Shown: positions 9,034 through 18,891, counted from the first letter of the stretch. The stretch is 64,000 nucleotides of DNA from Rhizobium bangladeshense (GCF_017357245.1 NZ_CP071612.1:2545001-2609000); one strand, 5' to 3'. Notes: generated by a model from the letters alone, not told the origin. Numbers and translations: made by a program.

Positions 9034-12000
9034 CGATGCACCTCATTCAGTTGTGTGGCGGTCAGGTCGAACCGGGCCGAATTGCTGCGCGGCGTCCAAA
9101 GGCCGCGGTCGATCGCTTCTCCGAGCCGCTCCCTCATCTCGTCGAATGCCGCCGGGTTCTTCTCGATCATGAAGCTGCGCACGGCCGGATCGGCGACGAA
9201 GGCCCGATAGACCGCGTCGAAATGATGCGCACCGACCGCGCCCGTCGTCGCCGCGAAGGCGAAAAGATAATCGACGGTGGCGGCGATCTCGGCTGCTCCC
9301 TTGTAGCCGTGGCGCATGACGCCCGATATCCATTTCGGATTGACGACTCGGCCGCGCACGACGCGGCCGATTTCCTCTTCGAGCGAACGGATCACTGGCC
9401 GTTCGGGCCTGGAGTGATCGTTATGATAGATTGCAGGCCGCGTCCCTGCGAGCTGTTCGGCCGCCGCCGCCATGCCGCCCTCGAACTGGTAATAGTCGTC
9501 GCTGTCGAGCAGATCGTGCTCGCGATTGTCCTGGTTCTGGATGACGGCCTGCAGCGAGCGCAGCCGTTCCTCGAACAGACCGCGCTCGGCCCTGCCCTCC
9601 TCACCGGCGCCATAAGCATAGGAGCCCCAGACAAGATAGGCTTCGGCGAGATCGGCTCGCCGCTCCCAGCCCTTCTCGTCGATCAGCGCCTGCAGGCCCG
9701 CACCATAGGCGCCGGGTTTCGAGCCGAAGACGCGGTAGCCCGCCCGCCGTCTCGCGGACGCGGCGTCGAGACCGGCGGCTGCAAGGCTTGCCGCCTCGCC
9801 GCGCATACGCACAGCGATCGGATTATCGACCTCATCCTCGTCGAGCGCGCCAACAGCCCGGATCGCCTTGTCGAACAGCGCGATCTGCTCCGGAAAAGCA
9901 TCGCGAAAGAAGCCGGATATGCGCAGCGTCACATCCACCCGCGGTCGCCCGAGCGCCGCCGGCGGTATGATCTCGTAGCCGGTAACGCGGCGCGAACTCA
10001 TGTCCCAGAGCGGCTTGACACCGATCAGCGCCAGCGCCTGGGCGATATCGTCACCGCCGGTGCGCATGTTCGACGTGCCCCAGGCCGTCAGCCCGAAGGA
10101 AACCGGCCATTCGCCGTGATCCTGCACATAGCGGCGCACCAGCAATTCGGCCGATTTCTTGCCCAGTTCATAGGCCGCTGGCGTAGGCACCGCGCGGCTG
10201 TCGACCGAATAGAAATTTCGGCCCGTCGGCAGCACGTCCGGCCGGCCGCGGGTCGGGGCACCGGAGGGGCCGGGGGCGACGAAGCGGCCGTCGAGTCCTT
10301 TGAGAAGCCCATCGATCTCGGCGCGGCCGCAGGCGAGGATGGAGGGTTTGAGATGAGTTTCAATCTCGGAGAGTACCGATCTGGTTTGGGACCAGAGAGG
10401 CGGGCATTCCATCTCGCCGAAAACGAACTTCGCGGCGAGCAATTCGATGCGTTCGACGGTATCGCCGTTGGTTCGCCAGGGGGCGTCGAGAATATCTGCT
10501 AGGATTGCCGGTTTAGGGCGAGCCCAGGCGGTGGCCATGTCGCAATCGAGAGGGTCGAAGATGGAGGCTCCCCCCTCTGTCCTGCTGAACATCTCCCCCA
10601 CAAGGTGGGAGGTCGGGGATGAGAGGTCTCGCTCCATCTCCTCCGCCGAAGGTGAGGCATTCTCCAACGCTTCTTTTGTACCAAGCCCAAGCGACTTGCC
10701 GATCTCCCCCCTTGTGGGGGAGATGTCCGGCAGGGCAGAGGGGGGTATCGCGGGCACCACGCTCAATCCCGCGTCCGCAGCAATCGCCCGCTGCAAACTC
10801 GCATCCCCGCCCTCTCCCAGCCCGCGCGGGACCCGCGCCAACGCCACGGTCAAGTCCGTAAGCCGCCGCCCCTGCGGCGAAACGCCGAACACATGCAGCC
10901 CATCGCGGATCTGCATCTCCTTGAGATCGCAGAGATAGGCGTCGAGCTTCTTCAGCGCCTCACCTTCGCTCTCGCCTTTCGCAATCCCCGCATCGCGGTC
11001 GAGGCCGATATCGGTCACAAGGTCGAGAATCTGCCGGCTGAGCAATCGGATGCGGCGAGGGTCGCCGCCGGAGGCTTCGTAATATTCGTCGACAAGCGCC
11101 TCCAGGTCCTTGAGCGGCCCGTAACTCTCGGCCCGCGTCAAAGGTGGCGTCAGGTGGTCGATGATGACCGCGCCAGTTCGGCGCTTGGCCTGCGTGCCCT
11201 CGCCCGGATCGTTGACGATGAAGGGATAGAGATGCGGTAGCGGCCCGAGGATTGCCTCGGGATAACAATCTTCCGAAAGCGCCAGCGCCTTGCCCGGCAG
11301 CCATTCGAGATTGCCGTGTTTGCCCATGTGAATGACCGCATGCGCGCCGAATTCGCCGCGCAGGAAGGCATAGAAGGCAAGATACCCGTGCGGCGGCACG
11401 AGATCCGGCGAATGATAGCTTTCCTTGGGGTCGATATTGTATCCGCGCGCCGGCTGGATGCCGACGAGGATGCCGCCGAAGCGGGCAAAAGGCAGGGCGA
11501 AGCCGCTACCGCAAAAATAGGGATCGTCTTCTGGACCGCCCCAGCGGTCCGTCACCTCATCCTGAATCTTCTTGGGAAGAGATTCCAGGAAACCTTTGTA
11601 GTGACTCAGCGAAAGCGTCTCGCGGATAACCTTGCCGTCGTGCCCGGAATTGGTCGGCCCCTCCATCAGATGCCGGATCAGCGCGTCGCCGTCGGCCGGA
11701 GCATCGGCGACCGGATAGCCCGCCGCCGCCATCGCGCGCAACACCTCGATGCTGCCGGCTGGCGTGTCAAGGCCGACGCCGTTGCCGAGCCGGCCGTCGC
11801 GGTTCGGATAGTTCGCCATTACGAGGGCGATGCGCCGGCTATGGGCCGGCGTGCGACGCAGCCGCATCCAGTTGGCGGCGAGTTCCGCCGTATAGCGCAC
11901 CCGGCCCGCATCGGGCACGTTTGCAACGATATTGGTCTCGACCGCCGCATCGTAGCGGGCCGCCGTCTTGAAGGAGATTGCCCGCGCCAACACGCGCCCG

Positions 12001-13094
12001 TCAACTTCAGGCAGCGCCACATTCATGCCGAGATCGCGCGCCGAGAGGCCCTGAGACGAAGCCTCCCAGGCTTCCTTCGACGAGGCCGACAGGACCGCCT
12101 GCAGCACGATGGCGTCATTCGCCTCCAGTACCGTCGGTTGCCGGTCCGCGCCCGGTGCAGAGACCGCAAAGCCCGTTGTGTTGATGACGACATCGGGTTT
12201 CAGCGCCGAAAACACGCTCTCGAGAATGCCTGTCGAAACGGGATCCTTCAGGCTATAGGCAAAGACCGGCAGCGGCCGCAGGCCAAGTGCGGCCAGGGCC
12301 TCGACCAGCGCCTCGACCGGCTCGGTCTCGCCGCTCTGGACGAGGGCACGGTAGAAGCTGATGGCGACGATGGGGGGCGTGGGTTCGAATTCCACCTCTT
12401 CTGTCGAGCTTGGGGTACCCCCCTCTGTCCTGCCGGACATCTCCCCGACAAGGGGCGAGATGTCCGGCAGGACAGAGGGGGGTATCGCCGCCTTGGTCGA
12501 TGACGGTGCTGTCACCCGCCGCCACTCCTCGACCCCGATCGCCCCTCGCTCCGGCCACCAGATCCCCGCCTTCATCAAAGGCACTGCCGGCGCCGGCTTC
12601 TCTGCGCCCGACAGCATCGCCGAGGCATAAGCAAGGAAGCTCCGCGTATTGGTATCGCCGCCCTCGATCAGATAGCCCCAGAGCCCATTGAGATCCTCAA
12701 GCGCTACATTCGAAAACGGCGCCAGCCCGGCGTCCGGCTTCGCATCCCCAGGCAATGCCGCAATCAGTGCACCGTTGCGAGCGGCAACGGAGTGCAGCGC
12801 CTCCAGCGCATAATGGAAATAGCTGGCGCCGCCGAGCGCACGCACCACGATCAGCTTGGCGTGCCGGGCCGTTCGTTCGACATAGGTATCGATCGACATC
12901 GGATGCTTGAGGCTCATCAGATTCGCGAGCCTCAGCGAATGAGGCATCCCCTCACACCCGCGATAGGCGGCCGCGACCGCGGCAAGTTCGGTGTCGGCAG
13001 CCGAAAGGAACAGGATATCGCCCGGCGACTGTCCGAGGTCGATTGCCTCCTCGCCGTCGCTGATCGTTCCCTGCTGGGCCAGAAGCAGATGCAT
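9030..13094 (-). CDS. cobN: Cobaltochelatase subunit CobN, enlarged by in-frame repeats
   Basis: A 1354-residue large subunit of the aerobic ATP-dependent cobaltochelatase (CobN with CobS and CobT), which inserts cobalt into hydrogenobyrinic acid a,c-diamide. Typical CobN segments include VIHMGKHGNLEWLPGKALAL, PTGRNFYSVDSRAVPTPAAY and WGTSNMRTGGDDIAQALAL. Known CobN proteins are about 1275 residues. The surplus is explained by two in-frame insertions built from palindromic repeats, near residues 205-225 and 783-841, both of which spell peptides of the PPS(V/A)LPDISP type. The frame is open throughout, so the enzyme is probably functional. It starts 3 bases after the cobW stop. Confidence 0.95.
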   Translation of the reverse strand: MHLLLAQQGTISDGEEAIDLGQSPGDILFLSAADTELAAVAAAYRGCEGMPHSLRLANLMSLKHPMSIDTYVERTARHAKLIVVRALGGASYFHYALEALHSVAARNGALIAALPGDAKPDAGLAPFSNVALEDLNGLWGYLIEGGDTNTRSFLAYASAMLSGAEKPAPAVPLMKAGIWWPERGAIGVEEWRRVTAPSSTKAAIPPSVLPDISPLVGEMSGRTEGGTPSSTEEVEFEPTPPIVAISFYRALVQSGETEPVEALVEALAALGLRPLPVFAYSLKDPVSTGILESVFSALKPDVVINTTGFAVSAPGADRQPTVLEANDAIVLQAVLSASSKEAWEASSQGLSARDLGMNVALPEVDGRVLARAISFKTAARYDAAVETNIVANVPDAGRVRYTAELAANWMRLRRTPAHSRRIALVMANYPNRDGRLGNGVGLDTPAGSIEVLRAMAAAGYPVADAPADGDALIRHLMEGPTNSGHDGKVIRETLSLSHYKGFLESLPKKIQDEVTDRWGGPEDDPYFCGSGFALPFARFGGILVGIQPARGYNIDPKESYHSPDLVPPHGYLAFYAFLRGEFGAHAVIHMGKHGNLEWLPGKALALSEDCYPEAILGPLPHLYPFIVNDPGEGTQAKRRTGAVIIDHLTPPLTRAESYGPLKDLEALVDEYYEASGGDPRRIRLLSRQILDLVTDIGLDRDAGIAKGESEGEALKKLDAYLCDLKEMQIRDGLHVFGVSPQGRRLTDLTVALARVPRGLGEGGDASLQRAIAADAGLSVVPAIPPSALPDISPTRGEIGKSLGLGTKEALENASPSAEEMERDLSSPTSHLVGEMFSRTEGGASIFDPLDCDMATAWARPKPAILADILDAPWRTNGDTVERIELLAAKFVFGEMECPPLWSQTRSVLSEIETHLKPSILACGRAEIDGLLKGLDGRFVAPGPSGAPTRGRPDVLPTGRNFYSVDSRAVPTPAAYELGKKSAELLVRRYVQDHGEWPVSFGLTAWGTSNMRTGGDDIAQALALIGVKPLWDMSSRRVTGYEIIPPAALGRPRVDVTLRISGFFRDAFPEQIALFDKAIRAVGALDEDEVDNPIAVRMRGEAASLAAAGLDAASARRRAGYRVFGSKPGAYGAGLQALIDEKGWERRADLAEAYLVWGSYAYGAGEEGRAERGLFEERLRSLQAVIQNQDNREHDLLDSDDYYQFEGGMAAAAEQLAGTRPAIYHNDHSRPERPVIRSLEEEIGRVVRGRVVNPKWISGVMRHGYKGAAEIAATVDYLFAFAATTGAVGAHHFDAVYRAFVADPAVRSFMIEKNPAAFDEMRERLGEAIDRGLWTPRSNSARFDLTATQLNEVHR
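10571..10746. repeat. RIME-like palindromic element inside cobN (composite)
   Basis: Two inverted copies of a palindrome whose arms read CCCCTCTGTCCTGC and ACATCTCCCCC, one at about 10571-10615 and one at about 10700-10746, enclose roughly 85 bases. The element is translated in frame within CobN (about residues 783-841). The motif matches the style of rhizobial intergenic mosaic elements; assignment to a named class is inference. Confidence 0.75.
12418..12482. repeat. RIME-like palindrome inside cobN (26-bp perfect arms)
   Basis: Left arm 12418-12443 and right arm 12457-12482 are exact reverse complements, separated by 13 bases. Arms start CCCCCCTCTGTCC and end GGACATCTC. It is read in frame in cobN, giving PPSVLPDISP and GEMSGRTEGG. 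It shares its sequence with the composite element at 10571-10746. Confidence 0.85.
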
Positions 13095-13097
13095 CTG

Positions 13098-14162
13098 TTA
13101 TCCCTGAACGAGCGCTTCGATGGCCTTGCGCACCGCGTCCTGATTTATCTCGTGCAAGCCGATGACGACAAGGCGCGTACGGCGCGCCTCGCCCGGTGCC
13201 CAGGCGCGGTCGAAATACTGGTCGATGCGGCTGCCGACGGCCTGCAGTTGCAGGCGCATGGGCTTGCCCGAGACGTCGATGAAGCCCTTGAGGCGCAGCA
13301 CGTCGTGCTCGGCGATGATCCCTTTCAGCTTCTCGACAAAGCCTTGCGGATCGGAAACAGCGCCGAGTTCGACAACGAAGCTGTCGAACTCGTCGTGATC
13401 ATGCGGCGCTCCCTCCTCGTGCTCCAGCTCGTGATGGGACTTGCGGTTGGCGATATCGTCTTCCGTGCCGATGCCGAGACCGAGCAACACGCCTGCCGGC
13501 ACCTCGCCATTCCTGGCCTCGATCATGACCGGCCTGCGGGCAATGCGGGAGGCGACTTCGCTCTTCACGCGGCCGAGGCCATCTTCATCGATCAGATCGG
13601 TCTTGTTGAGGACGATGAGATCGGCGCATGTGAGCTGGTCTTCGAACAGCTCCTCGATCGGGCTCTCATGATCGAGCGAGTCGTCGTCGTTGCGCGCCGC
13701 CTCGACCGCATCGTGATCGTCGGCGAAACGACCGGCGGCAACGGCCGCGCTGTCGACAACGGTGATGACGCCGTCGACGGTCACTTGCGTACGGATATCG
13801 GGCCAGTTGAAAGCGGCGACCAGCGGCTGCGGCAGGGCGAGGCCGGAGGTTTCGATGACGATATGGTCGGGCCTCTGTTCGCGTTCCAGGAGCTTCGTCA
13901 TAGTCGGAATGAAATCGTCGGCGACGGTGCAGCAGATACAGCCATTAGTGAGTTCGATAATGTCGTCCTCGGTGCAATTCTCTGCGCCGCAGCCCTTCAG
14001 CACATCGCCATCGACCCCGAGATCACCGAACTCGTTGATGATGAGCGCAATCTTCCTGCCGCCGGCATTGGTCAGCAGGTTGCGGATCATCGTCGTCTTG
14101 CCGGCGCCGAGAAAGCCGGTGATGACGGTTGCGGGAATCTTCTGCTGGTTCATGGACTTCAA
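13098..14162 (-). CDS. cobW: CobW GTPase, cobalt metallochaperone family
   Basis: A 354-residue P-loop GTPase of the COG0523 family, the CobW branch proposed to deliver cobalt for the aerobic pathway. The P-loop GFLGAGKTT is at residues 16-24, the metal-binding CxCC motif appears in NGCICCTV, and a His/Glu/Asp-rich loop ([17 protein letters not shown]) follows in the C-terminal half. It sits between cobP and cobN in the riboswitch-led operon, with a 4-base ATGA overlap with cobP. Confidence 0.94.
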   Translation of the reverse strand: MKSMNQQKIPATVITGFLGAGKTTMIRNLLTNAGGRKIALIINEFGDLGVDGDVLKGCGAENCTEDDIIELTNGCICCTVADDFIPTMTKLLEREQRPDHIVIETSGLALPQPLVAAFNWPDIRTQVTVDGVITVVDSAAVAAGRFADDHDAVEAARNDDDSLDHESPIEELFEDQLTCADLIVLNKTDLIDEDGLGRVKSEVASRIARRPVMIEARNGEVPAGVLLGLGIGTEDDIANRKSHHELEHEEGAPHDHDEFDSFVVELGAVSDPQGFVEKLKGIIAEHDVLRLKGFIDVSGKPMRLQLQAVGSRIDQYFDRAWAPGEARRTRLVVIGLHEINQDAVRKAIEALVQG

Positions 14163-14668
14163 CCCTTCATTTTCAGCGGCAGACCAGCCGCGATGAAATA
14201 GACTTCGTCGGCCTTCGCCGCGATCATTTGGTGCAGCCGGCCGGCATGGTCGCGAAAATCCCGCGCCATGCGATTCTCGGGCACGATGCCGAGGCCGACT
14301 TCATTGGAAACGATAACGAGCTGCGCCTTCGCCTGCGGCAACCAGGCGGCAAGCGCAGCAGCCTGAACCGCAATATCACGCCCGTCCATCATCAGATTGG
14401 TAAGCCAGAGCGTCAGGCAATCGACCAGGATCGCCCTGCCCTCGCCATCGATAGCCGCAAGTCGCTCGGCAAGCGCCAGCGGCTCCTCATGCGTGATCCA
14501 AGAGGGGCCGCGATCGTCCTTATGCTGGTCGATACGCGCCTGCATCTCGTCGTCCCAGGCACGGCCGGTCGCGATATAATGGCGCTCGAGGCCGGTGGAA
14601 ATGACGAGATTTTCGGCAAATCGGGATTTGCCGGAGCGGGCGCCGCCGAGGATGAGGGTTGCGGTCAT
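14159..14668 (-). CDS. cobP: Adenosylcobinamide kinase / guanylyltransferase CobP
   Basis: A bifunctional CobP/CobU enzyme (169 residues) that phosphorylates adenosylcobinamide and then attaches GMP, the activation step before nucleotide-loop assembly. The P-loop [12 protein letters not shown] is at residues 7-18, and [15 protein letters not shown] follows. I use the ATG at 14668 (MTATLIL); the longer frame adds 13 residues not found in the family. First gene after the cobalamin riboswitch, but separated from it by about 315 bases filled with repeat sequence. Confidence 0.93.
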   Translation of the reverse strand: MTATLILGGARSGKSRFAENLVISTGLERHYIATGRAWDDEMQARIDQHKDDRGPSWITHEEPLALAERLAAIDGEGRAILVDCLTLWLTNLMMDGRDIAVQAAALAAWLPQAKAQLVIVSNEVGLGIVPENRMARDFRDHAGRLHQMIAAKADEVYFIAAGLPLKMKG

Positions 14669-14983
14669 GCTCCGACGCTCCTGCGAGAGAAGGTGGGGCG
14701 GCTCCACATCCCTCTTCTCCCCAGCGGGGAGAAGGTGTCGGCAGGCGGTTGAGGGGGTGAGCGGCGAAGCCGTGAATGCCCCGAGCGCAAGCGAAGAGCA
14801 AAAGGACGGAGGTGCTGCGTGGCCCCCTCATCCGACCCGTCGGGCCACCTTCTCCCTGCTGGGGAGAAGGGGAAACCCGTACGCGCCGCCGAAGGCAGCG
14901 CCGAATTCGATCGTTCAGCCAAAACAACCTCCGTGCTGGCAGCGGGCAATGCGCCCAAATTGGGCATTATGCCCGGCACCGAT
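14669..14983. other. Intergenic region between cobP and its riboswitch
   Basis: This stretch contains the repeat element at 14699-14875. Next to the aptamer it contains two short hairpins, GGGCAT/ATGCCC and GGGC/GCCC on the minus strand around 14943-14975, which could be the riboswitch expression platform. No open reading frame in it is credible. Confidence 0.5.
14699..14875. repeat. RIME-like composite repeat upstream of cobP
   Basis: Two inverted copies of a palindrome: CTTCTCCCC-AGC-GGGGAGAAG at about 14714-14734 and CTTCTCCC-TGCT-GGGGAGAAG near 14850-14872. Their flanks (GTTGAGGGGGTG and CCCCCTCATCCG) mirror each other around a central stretch of some 55 bases. This is the ordinary rhizobial intergenic-mosaic pattern, with a different core from the copies in cobN. 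Confidence 0.75.
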
Positions 14984-15350
14984 GGCAGGTCTCCTGGCTC
15001 GCGGGTATCGGCACGATCGGGACGACCGTTTCCGGTCGCCCCTGATTGTACCGGCGGATCTGCCTCGCCTTCCCGGCTGCATCGATGAAAAGGTGGACGA
15101 TTCGTAGATATAGAGGCGTCCGACCCCGGTTGATCACCATGCATATCCAGTGGCTTTTCCGGCATCTGGTCCGTTCCGCCCGCCCGCACCCTTGCAGGCT
15201 GCCAACGGAAAGTCTCGATGCCGGATGGAAGACCCTGACCGCTCTACAGTCGCGGGGTCGGCTGTGATGAAGGCGCCCGGTTTGGGTCCGCCCCGTCACA
15301 TTCCCTTTTCATCCGGAAAGCGTAACGCGGATCCGGAACCATCCGTTATG
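14984..15350 (-). promoter_or_regulatory. Cobalamin riboswitch upstream of cobP operon
   Basis: On the minus strand, in order, I see AAGGGAATGTGACGGGG, the conserved core ACCCCGCGACTGT, a GCCACTGG box, GCCGGGAAGGCGAGGC, and finally the B12 box AGCCAGGAGACCTGCC at 14984-14999. These are the conserved elements of the AdoCbl-sensing class. The 5' limit is approximate. It should repress the cobP-cobW-cobN-cobO operon when cobalamin is plentiful. Confidence 0.95.
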
Positions 15351-15584
15351 TCAGGATGGTTAGGCAAGCCGGGAGATGAAGTCAACCGACCTTCGCCGCC
15401 ACCCCGGGGCTGAATCACGTGAATGTCCAAAGCCAATGCGACTGACCCTACCGAAAATGTCGTCTTTAATCAGAGACTTACGTCGTGAATATTTGATCGG
15501 CGCGCCGGCTTTTCGCCGCAATTCCATCGCAAGCGGACTGCGTTGTCGCCCTTGACCGGGTCTCTCCCGCCTAGTTGTCTAGCC

Positions 15585-17375
15585 ATGCTTATGAAATTGG
15601 ATCGGCGCCGCCTGCGGGCGCTGCGTGTTTTCTTCGACCCCGGGCGGCTGCGCGCGCTGACCCGCCGCAGCGAAGTCGGCCTGTCGCTGGCGGGCGCTGT
15701 CGTCGGCATCGCCTCTGGGCTTGCCGTCACAGGGATGAGCCTGGTTTCCAACGAGCTGCACCAGCTGATCTTCGGCATATCGGACGATGAGAGGCTGAGC
15801 TCCTCGCTGATCGACGACAAGCTGCTGCTGCTCACAGCTCCTGTGATAGGCGGCCTCCTGCTCGGCCTCTTGCTCTTTGTACTGGCGAAACGGCGCAAGA
15901 AGCCGATGGTCGATCCGATCGAGGCCAATGCGCTGCATGGCGGCCGCCTGTCGCTCACCGACAGCATCATCGTCGCCGTGCAAAATTTGATCTCCAACGG
16001 TTTCGGCGCCTCCGTCGGCCTCGAGGCCGGCTACACCCAGCTTGCCGCCGGCCTCGCCTCGAAATTCGGCCTGAAGCTGCAGCTCCGCCGCTCGGACCTT
16101 CGCATCCTCGTCGGCTGCGGCGCGGCGGGCGCCATCGCCGCCGCCTTCAACGCGCCGCTGACCGGCGCCTTCTATGCCTTCGAGCTGATCATCGGCACCT
16201 ATACGATCGTATCGCTGACGCCGGTCGTCGTTTCAGCCCTCGTGTCCACCCTCGTCGCAAGGTTGCTTGCCGAGGGCGACTTCACCATCGATATAGGTAG
16301 CTTCGGCTCGGTCGTGCCGGCCGATTATGTCCCGGCGCTGTTGCTGGGTGTCTTCTGCGCCGGCGTCGGCATCCTCCTCATGCAGGGGGTAGCCTTCGTC
16401 GAGGAGCTGGCGCGCAAGAGTTCGATTGCCCCGCCCTTCCGCCCGGCGCTCGGCGGCATCATCGTCGGGCTGTTGGCGATGATCTCACCGCAGGTGCTTT
16501 CGGCCGGCCACGGCGCCCTACACCTCAACCTGTCCCGCGACGTGGCGATCCCGGCGCTGATCGGCCTTTTTCTCCTGAAATCCCTCGCCTCGGCGATCTC
16601 GATCGGCTCCGGCTTCAGGGGCGGCCTGTTCTTCGCCTCGCTGTTCATGGGCGCCCTGCTCGGCAAGCTCTTTGCCTATTGCGGCCCCTATTTCGCCGAT
16701 GCGACGCTGACGCCCGTCATCTATGCCGTCGTCGGCATGAGTTCGCTTGCCGTCGCGGTCATCGGCGGGCCGCTGACCATGACCTTCCTGGCGCTCGAAA
16801 CTACCGGCGACTTTCCGATCACCGCGCTGGTGCTCGCCGCCGTCATCATCTCCTCGCTCGTCGTGCGCTCGACCTTCGGCTACTCCTTCGCCACATGGCG
16901 CTTCCATCTGCGCGGCGAAAGCATCCGCAGCGCCCACGACGTCGGCTGGATCCGCAACCTGACTGTGGACAAACTGATGCGCGCCGACGTCAAGACGGCA
17001 AAGGCGGGTATCTCGCTCGAGGAATTCAAGCAGGCCTTTCCGATCGGCTCGACCCAGCGCGTCATTCTCGTCGAGGAGAGCGACAAATATGCCGGCCTCG
17101 TTTTGGTCCCGGAGATCTACGCCAACCCGACGGACGTCGAGGATGAAGGCAAGGCGCTCGCCGATTTCGTCCGCTACCGCAACGATTTCCTGCAGCCGCA
17201 GATGAACGCCAGGCAAGCGGCGGCTATCTTCGACAAGAGCGAAAGCGAGGCGCTCGCCGTCGTCAACAATCTGATTGAGCGCAAGGTGGTGGGACAGCTC
17301 AGCGAAAGCCACACGCTGCGCCGCTACAGCGAAGAACTCGACCGCCGCCGCCGCGAGGTGTCGGGCGAAATCTGA
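15585..17375 (+). CDS. ClC-family chloride channel/transporter with C-terminal CBS-like region
   Basis: A protein of about 596 residues from the ATG at 15585 (a TTG at 15543 is possible but adds an unlikely N terminus). The membrane part holds the family motifs GASVGLEAGYTQ, carrying the conserved gating glutamate in an unusual GLEAG context instead of GREGP, and AAFNAPLTGAFYAFE. The last 120 or so residues (VDKLMRADVKTAKAGISLEE and onward) resemble a CBS-domain pair. Such proteins exchange chloride, or sometimes other anions, for protons. It stands alone between the riboswitch and a convergent cyclase gene. Confidence 0.88.
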   Translation: MLMKLDRRRLRALRVFFDPGRLRALTRRSEVGLSLAGAVVGIASGLAVTGMSLVSNELHQLIFGISDDERLSSSLIDDKLLLLTAPVIGGLLLGLLLFVLAKRRKKPMVDPIEANALHGGRLSLTDSIIVAVQNLISNGFGASVGLEAGYTQLAAGLASKFGLKLQLRRSDLRILVGCGAAGAIAAAFNAPLTGAFYAFELIIGTYTIVSLTPVVVSALVSTLVARLLAEGDFTIDIGSFGSVVPADYVPALLLGVFCAGVGILLMQGVAFVEELARKSSIAPPFRPALGGIIVGLLAMISPQVLSAGHGALHLNLSRDVAIPALIGLFLLKSLASAISIGSGFRGGLFFASLFMGALLGKLFAYCGPYFADATLTPVIYAVVGMSSLAVAVIGGPLTMTFLALETTGDFPITALVLAAVIISSLVVRSTFGYSFATWRFHLRGESIRSAHDVGWIRNLTVDKLMRADVKTAKAGISLEEFKQAFPIGSTQRVILVEESDKYAGLVLVPEIYANPTDVEDEGKALADFVRYRNDFLQPQMNARQAAAIFDKSESEALAVVNNLIERKVVGQLSESHTLRRYSEELDRRRREVSGEI

Positions 17376-17406
17376 CGCATCGGCCGATGCGTAGATTTAT
17401 AGCGGT

Positions 17407-17446
17407 AGAGCGTCCTTTGTGCGTCCGAAAAGACGCACGACGCTCT
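17407..17446. terminator. Bidirectional hairpin between ClC and cyclase genes
   Basis: Nested inverted repeat: AGAGCGTC ... GACGCTCT-type outer arms and GTGCGTC-CGAAAA-GACGCAC inner arms. It lies between the converging 3' ends and overlaps the cyclase stop codon by two bases. A likely bidirectional terminator; the sequence also looks like a dispersed rhizobial palindrome. Confidence 0.65.
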
Positions 17447-18647
17447 ATGAGGCTCGGCCAGCAAGCTTGAAGACGTCGGCTCTCTTCGAAACGCCACGCA
17501 GCTCGAAAGACCCGAGATAGTCGCAGGGCACGGCACAGGTCGCTGCGAAGCTCTCCGACAGCAGCAACGGCTGCTCAAGCGTTCCGCACAGCTTTTCAAG
17601 CCGCGACGCCTCGTTGACGGCCCTGCCGATCACGGTAAAGTCCAATCGCCCCTGGGCGCCGACATTTCCGTAGAAAACCTCGCCGAGATGCAAGACGACA
17701 TCAATCCCGATATCGGGGCCGCCATTCAGCGTCCGCTCGCGATTGAGCTTCTCGTTTGCCCTCAACAGGTTCTGCGCCGAAGCCAATGCGGCCCTGCAGG
17801 CCTTTTGCGGATCCTCGGCCTCCGTCGGAAAGATTGCCAGCACGCTGTCGCCCATGAACTTGAGGATCTCGCCGGAATTTTCCTCGACATGCCGGTCGAT
17901 CAGCTCGAAATGCTCATTAAGAAAGCCGACGATCTCTCCTGGCTGATAAACCTCGGTCAGCGCCGTGAAGTTGCGGAGGTCCGCAATAAGGATGGCGGCA
18001 TCGATTGATCCGCCCATGCCTCTGCGGGTTTCTCCGGCAAGGATGCGTGCGCTGGTCCTGGCGCCGGTATAGACGGCGAGGATATCGGTCGCGGTCTTCG
18101 AAACCGCCACGCGGTAAGCGGCAAGCCCCAGCGCCGGGAACAGTCCGTCGATGATCGCCAGCTGATCATCCGAAAATCCGCCCGCAGCGTCACTCGTCAG
18201 AGAGAAACCGAGCCCCCTCAGCGCGACTTCCTTCGGGAACTCGAAAAGATTGATCACGTGGTCCGTGCCGCCGGCAAGCGCAAATTCGTAAAGCTCGGCA
18301 TAGTGGAGACCCTCGCCTTTCGCCAGGTTCCACCGCCCCGTTTTCTCACCGCGGTTCAGAAGATAGAATATCGGCGTCTTCTCGAAATTGCGCTCGGTCT
18401 CGCTGCCGTGCTCCGCATTCTCGAGAACTGTCTCACCGCCCCGCATGAAATTGGCCGCGATGCCGCGATACATAGGATGCAGGGACGGCATGCGAATGCT
18501 CGCCCGCCAGATCGGAAACCCGTCCGCAATCAGCCGTTCACACAGGCCGGCGACGAGATCGCCAATATGCTCGCTCGTGATTCCCTGCTCTATAATCCAC
18601 TGAATATGATCTTTAATTTTCCAAACTCCGCGAGGATCAACAACCAT
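17445..18647 (-). CDS. Class III adenylate/guanylate cyclase
   Basis: A 400-residue soluble protein. The C-terminal half is a class III nucleotidyl cyclase domain: first metal Asp in ILIADLRNFTALTE (about residues 215-228), second in KFMGDSVLAIFP, and the base/transition-state region LDFTVIGRAVNEASRLE. The N-terminal 190 residues resemble a GAF-like sensor and start with the ATG at 18647. Rhizobial genomes carry many such cyclases; the signal is unknown. It converges on the ClC gene. Confidence 0.9.
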   Translation of the reverse strand: MVVDPRGVWKIKDHIQWIIEQGITSEHIGDLVAGLCERLIADGFPIWRASIRMPSLHPMYRGIAANFMRGGETVLENAEHGSETERNFEKTPIFYLLNRGEKTGRWNLAKGEGLHYAELYEFALAGGTDHVINLFEFPKEVALRGLGFSLTSDAAGGFSDDQLAIIDGLFPALGLAAYRVAVSKTATDILAVYTGARTSARILAGETRRGMGGSIDAAILIADLRNFTALTEVYQPGEIVGFLNEHFELIDRHVEENSGEILKFMGDSVLAIFPTEAEDPQKACRAALASAQNLLRANEKLNRERTLNGGPDIGIDVVLHLGEVFYGNVGAQGRLDFTVIGRAVNEASRLEKLCGTLEQPLLLSESFAATCAVPCDYLGSFELRGVSKRADVFKLAGRAS

Positions 18648-18891
18648 TCATTAGCCTGCTTCGGATCGCGATACTACTCCTAGGCGAAATATTGATGCGA
18701 TACGACCGTGAGACCTCCTCTTCCCTCGAAGCTCCGAACTTCGGCTACGCACTCCAGGGCGAGCCCCTCTCGGACTTCTGATCGACGGCCAAATCCGGCA
18801 CTCTCAAATGGCTCCTAACGCGAGCTTCTTCAACACACCTCACCTGAGACGCGAAGCCGCAGCCGGCTGTTGCAGGTCCCGCCTCCGGCAG

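Noticed and set aside
9036..10502. Long plus-strand frame antisense to cobN
   Set aside because: It mirrors the GC-rich third-position pattern of cobN, has no family features and no ribosome site.
11316..12503. Second long antisense frame over cobN
   Set aside because: Low-complexity Arg/Gly/Ala-rich translation; a shadow of cobN.
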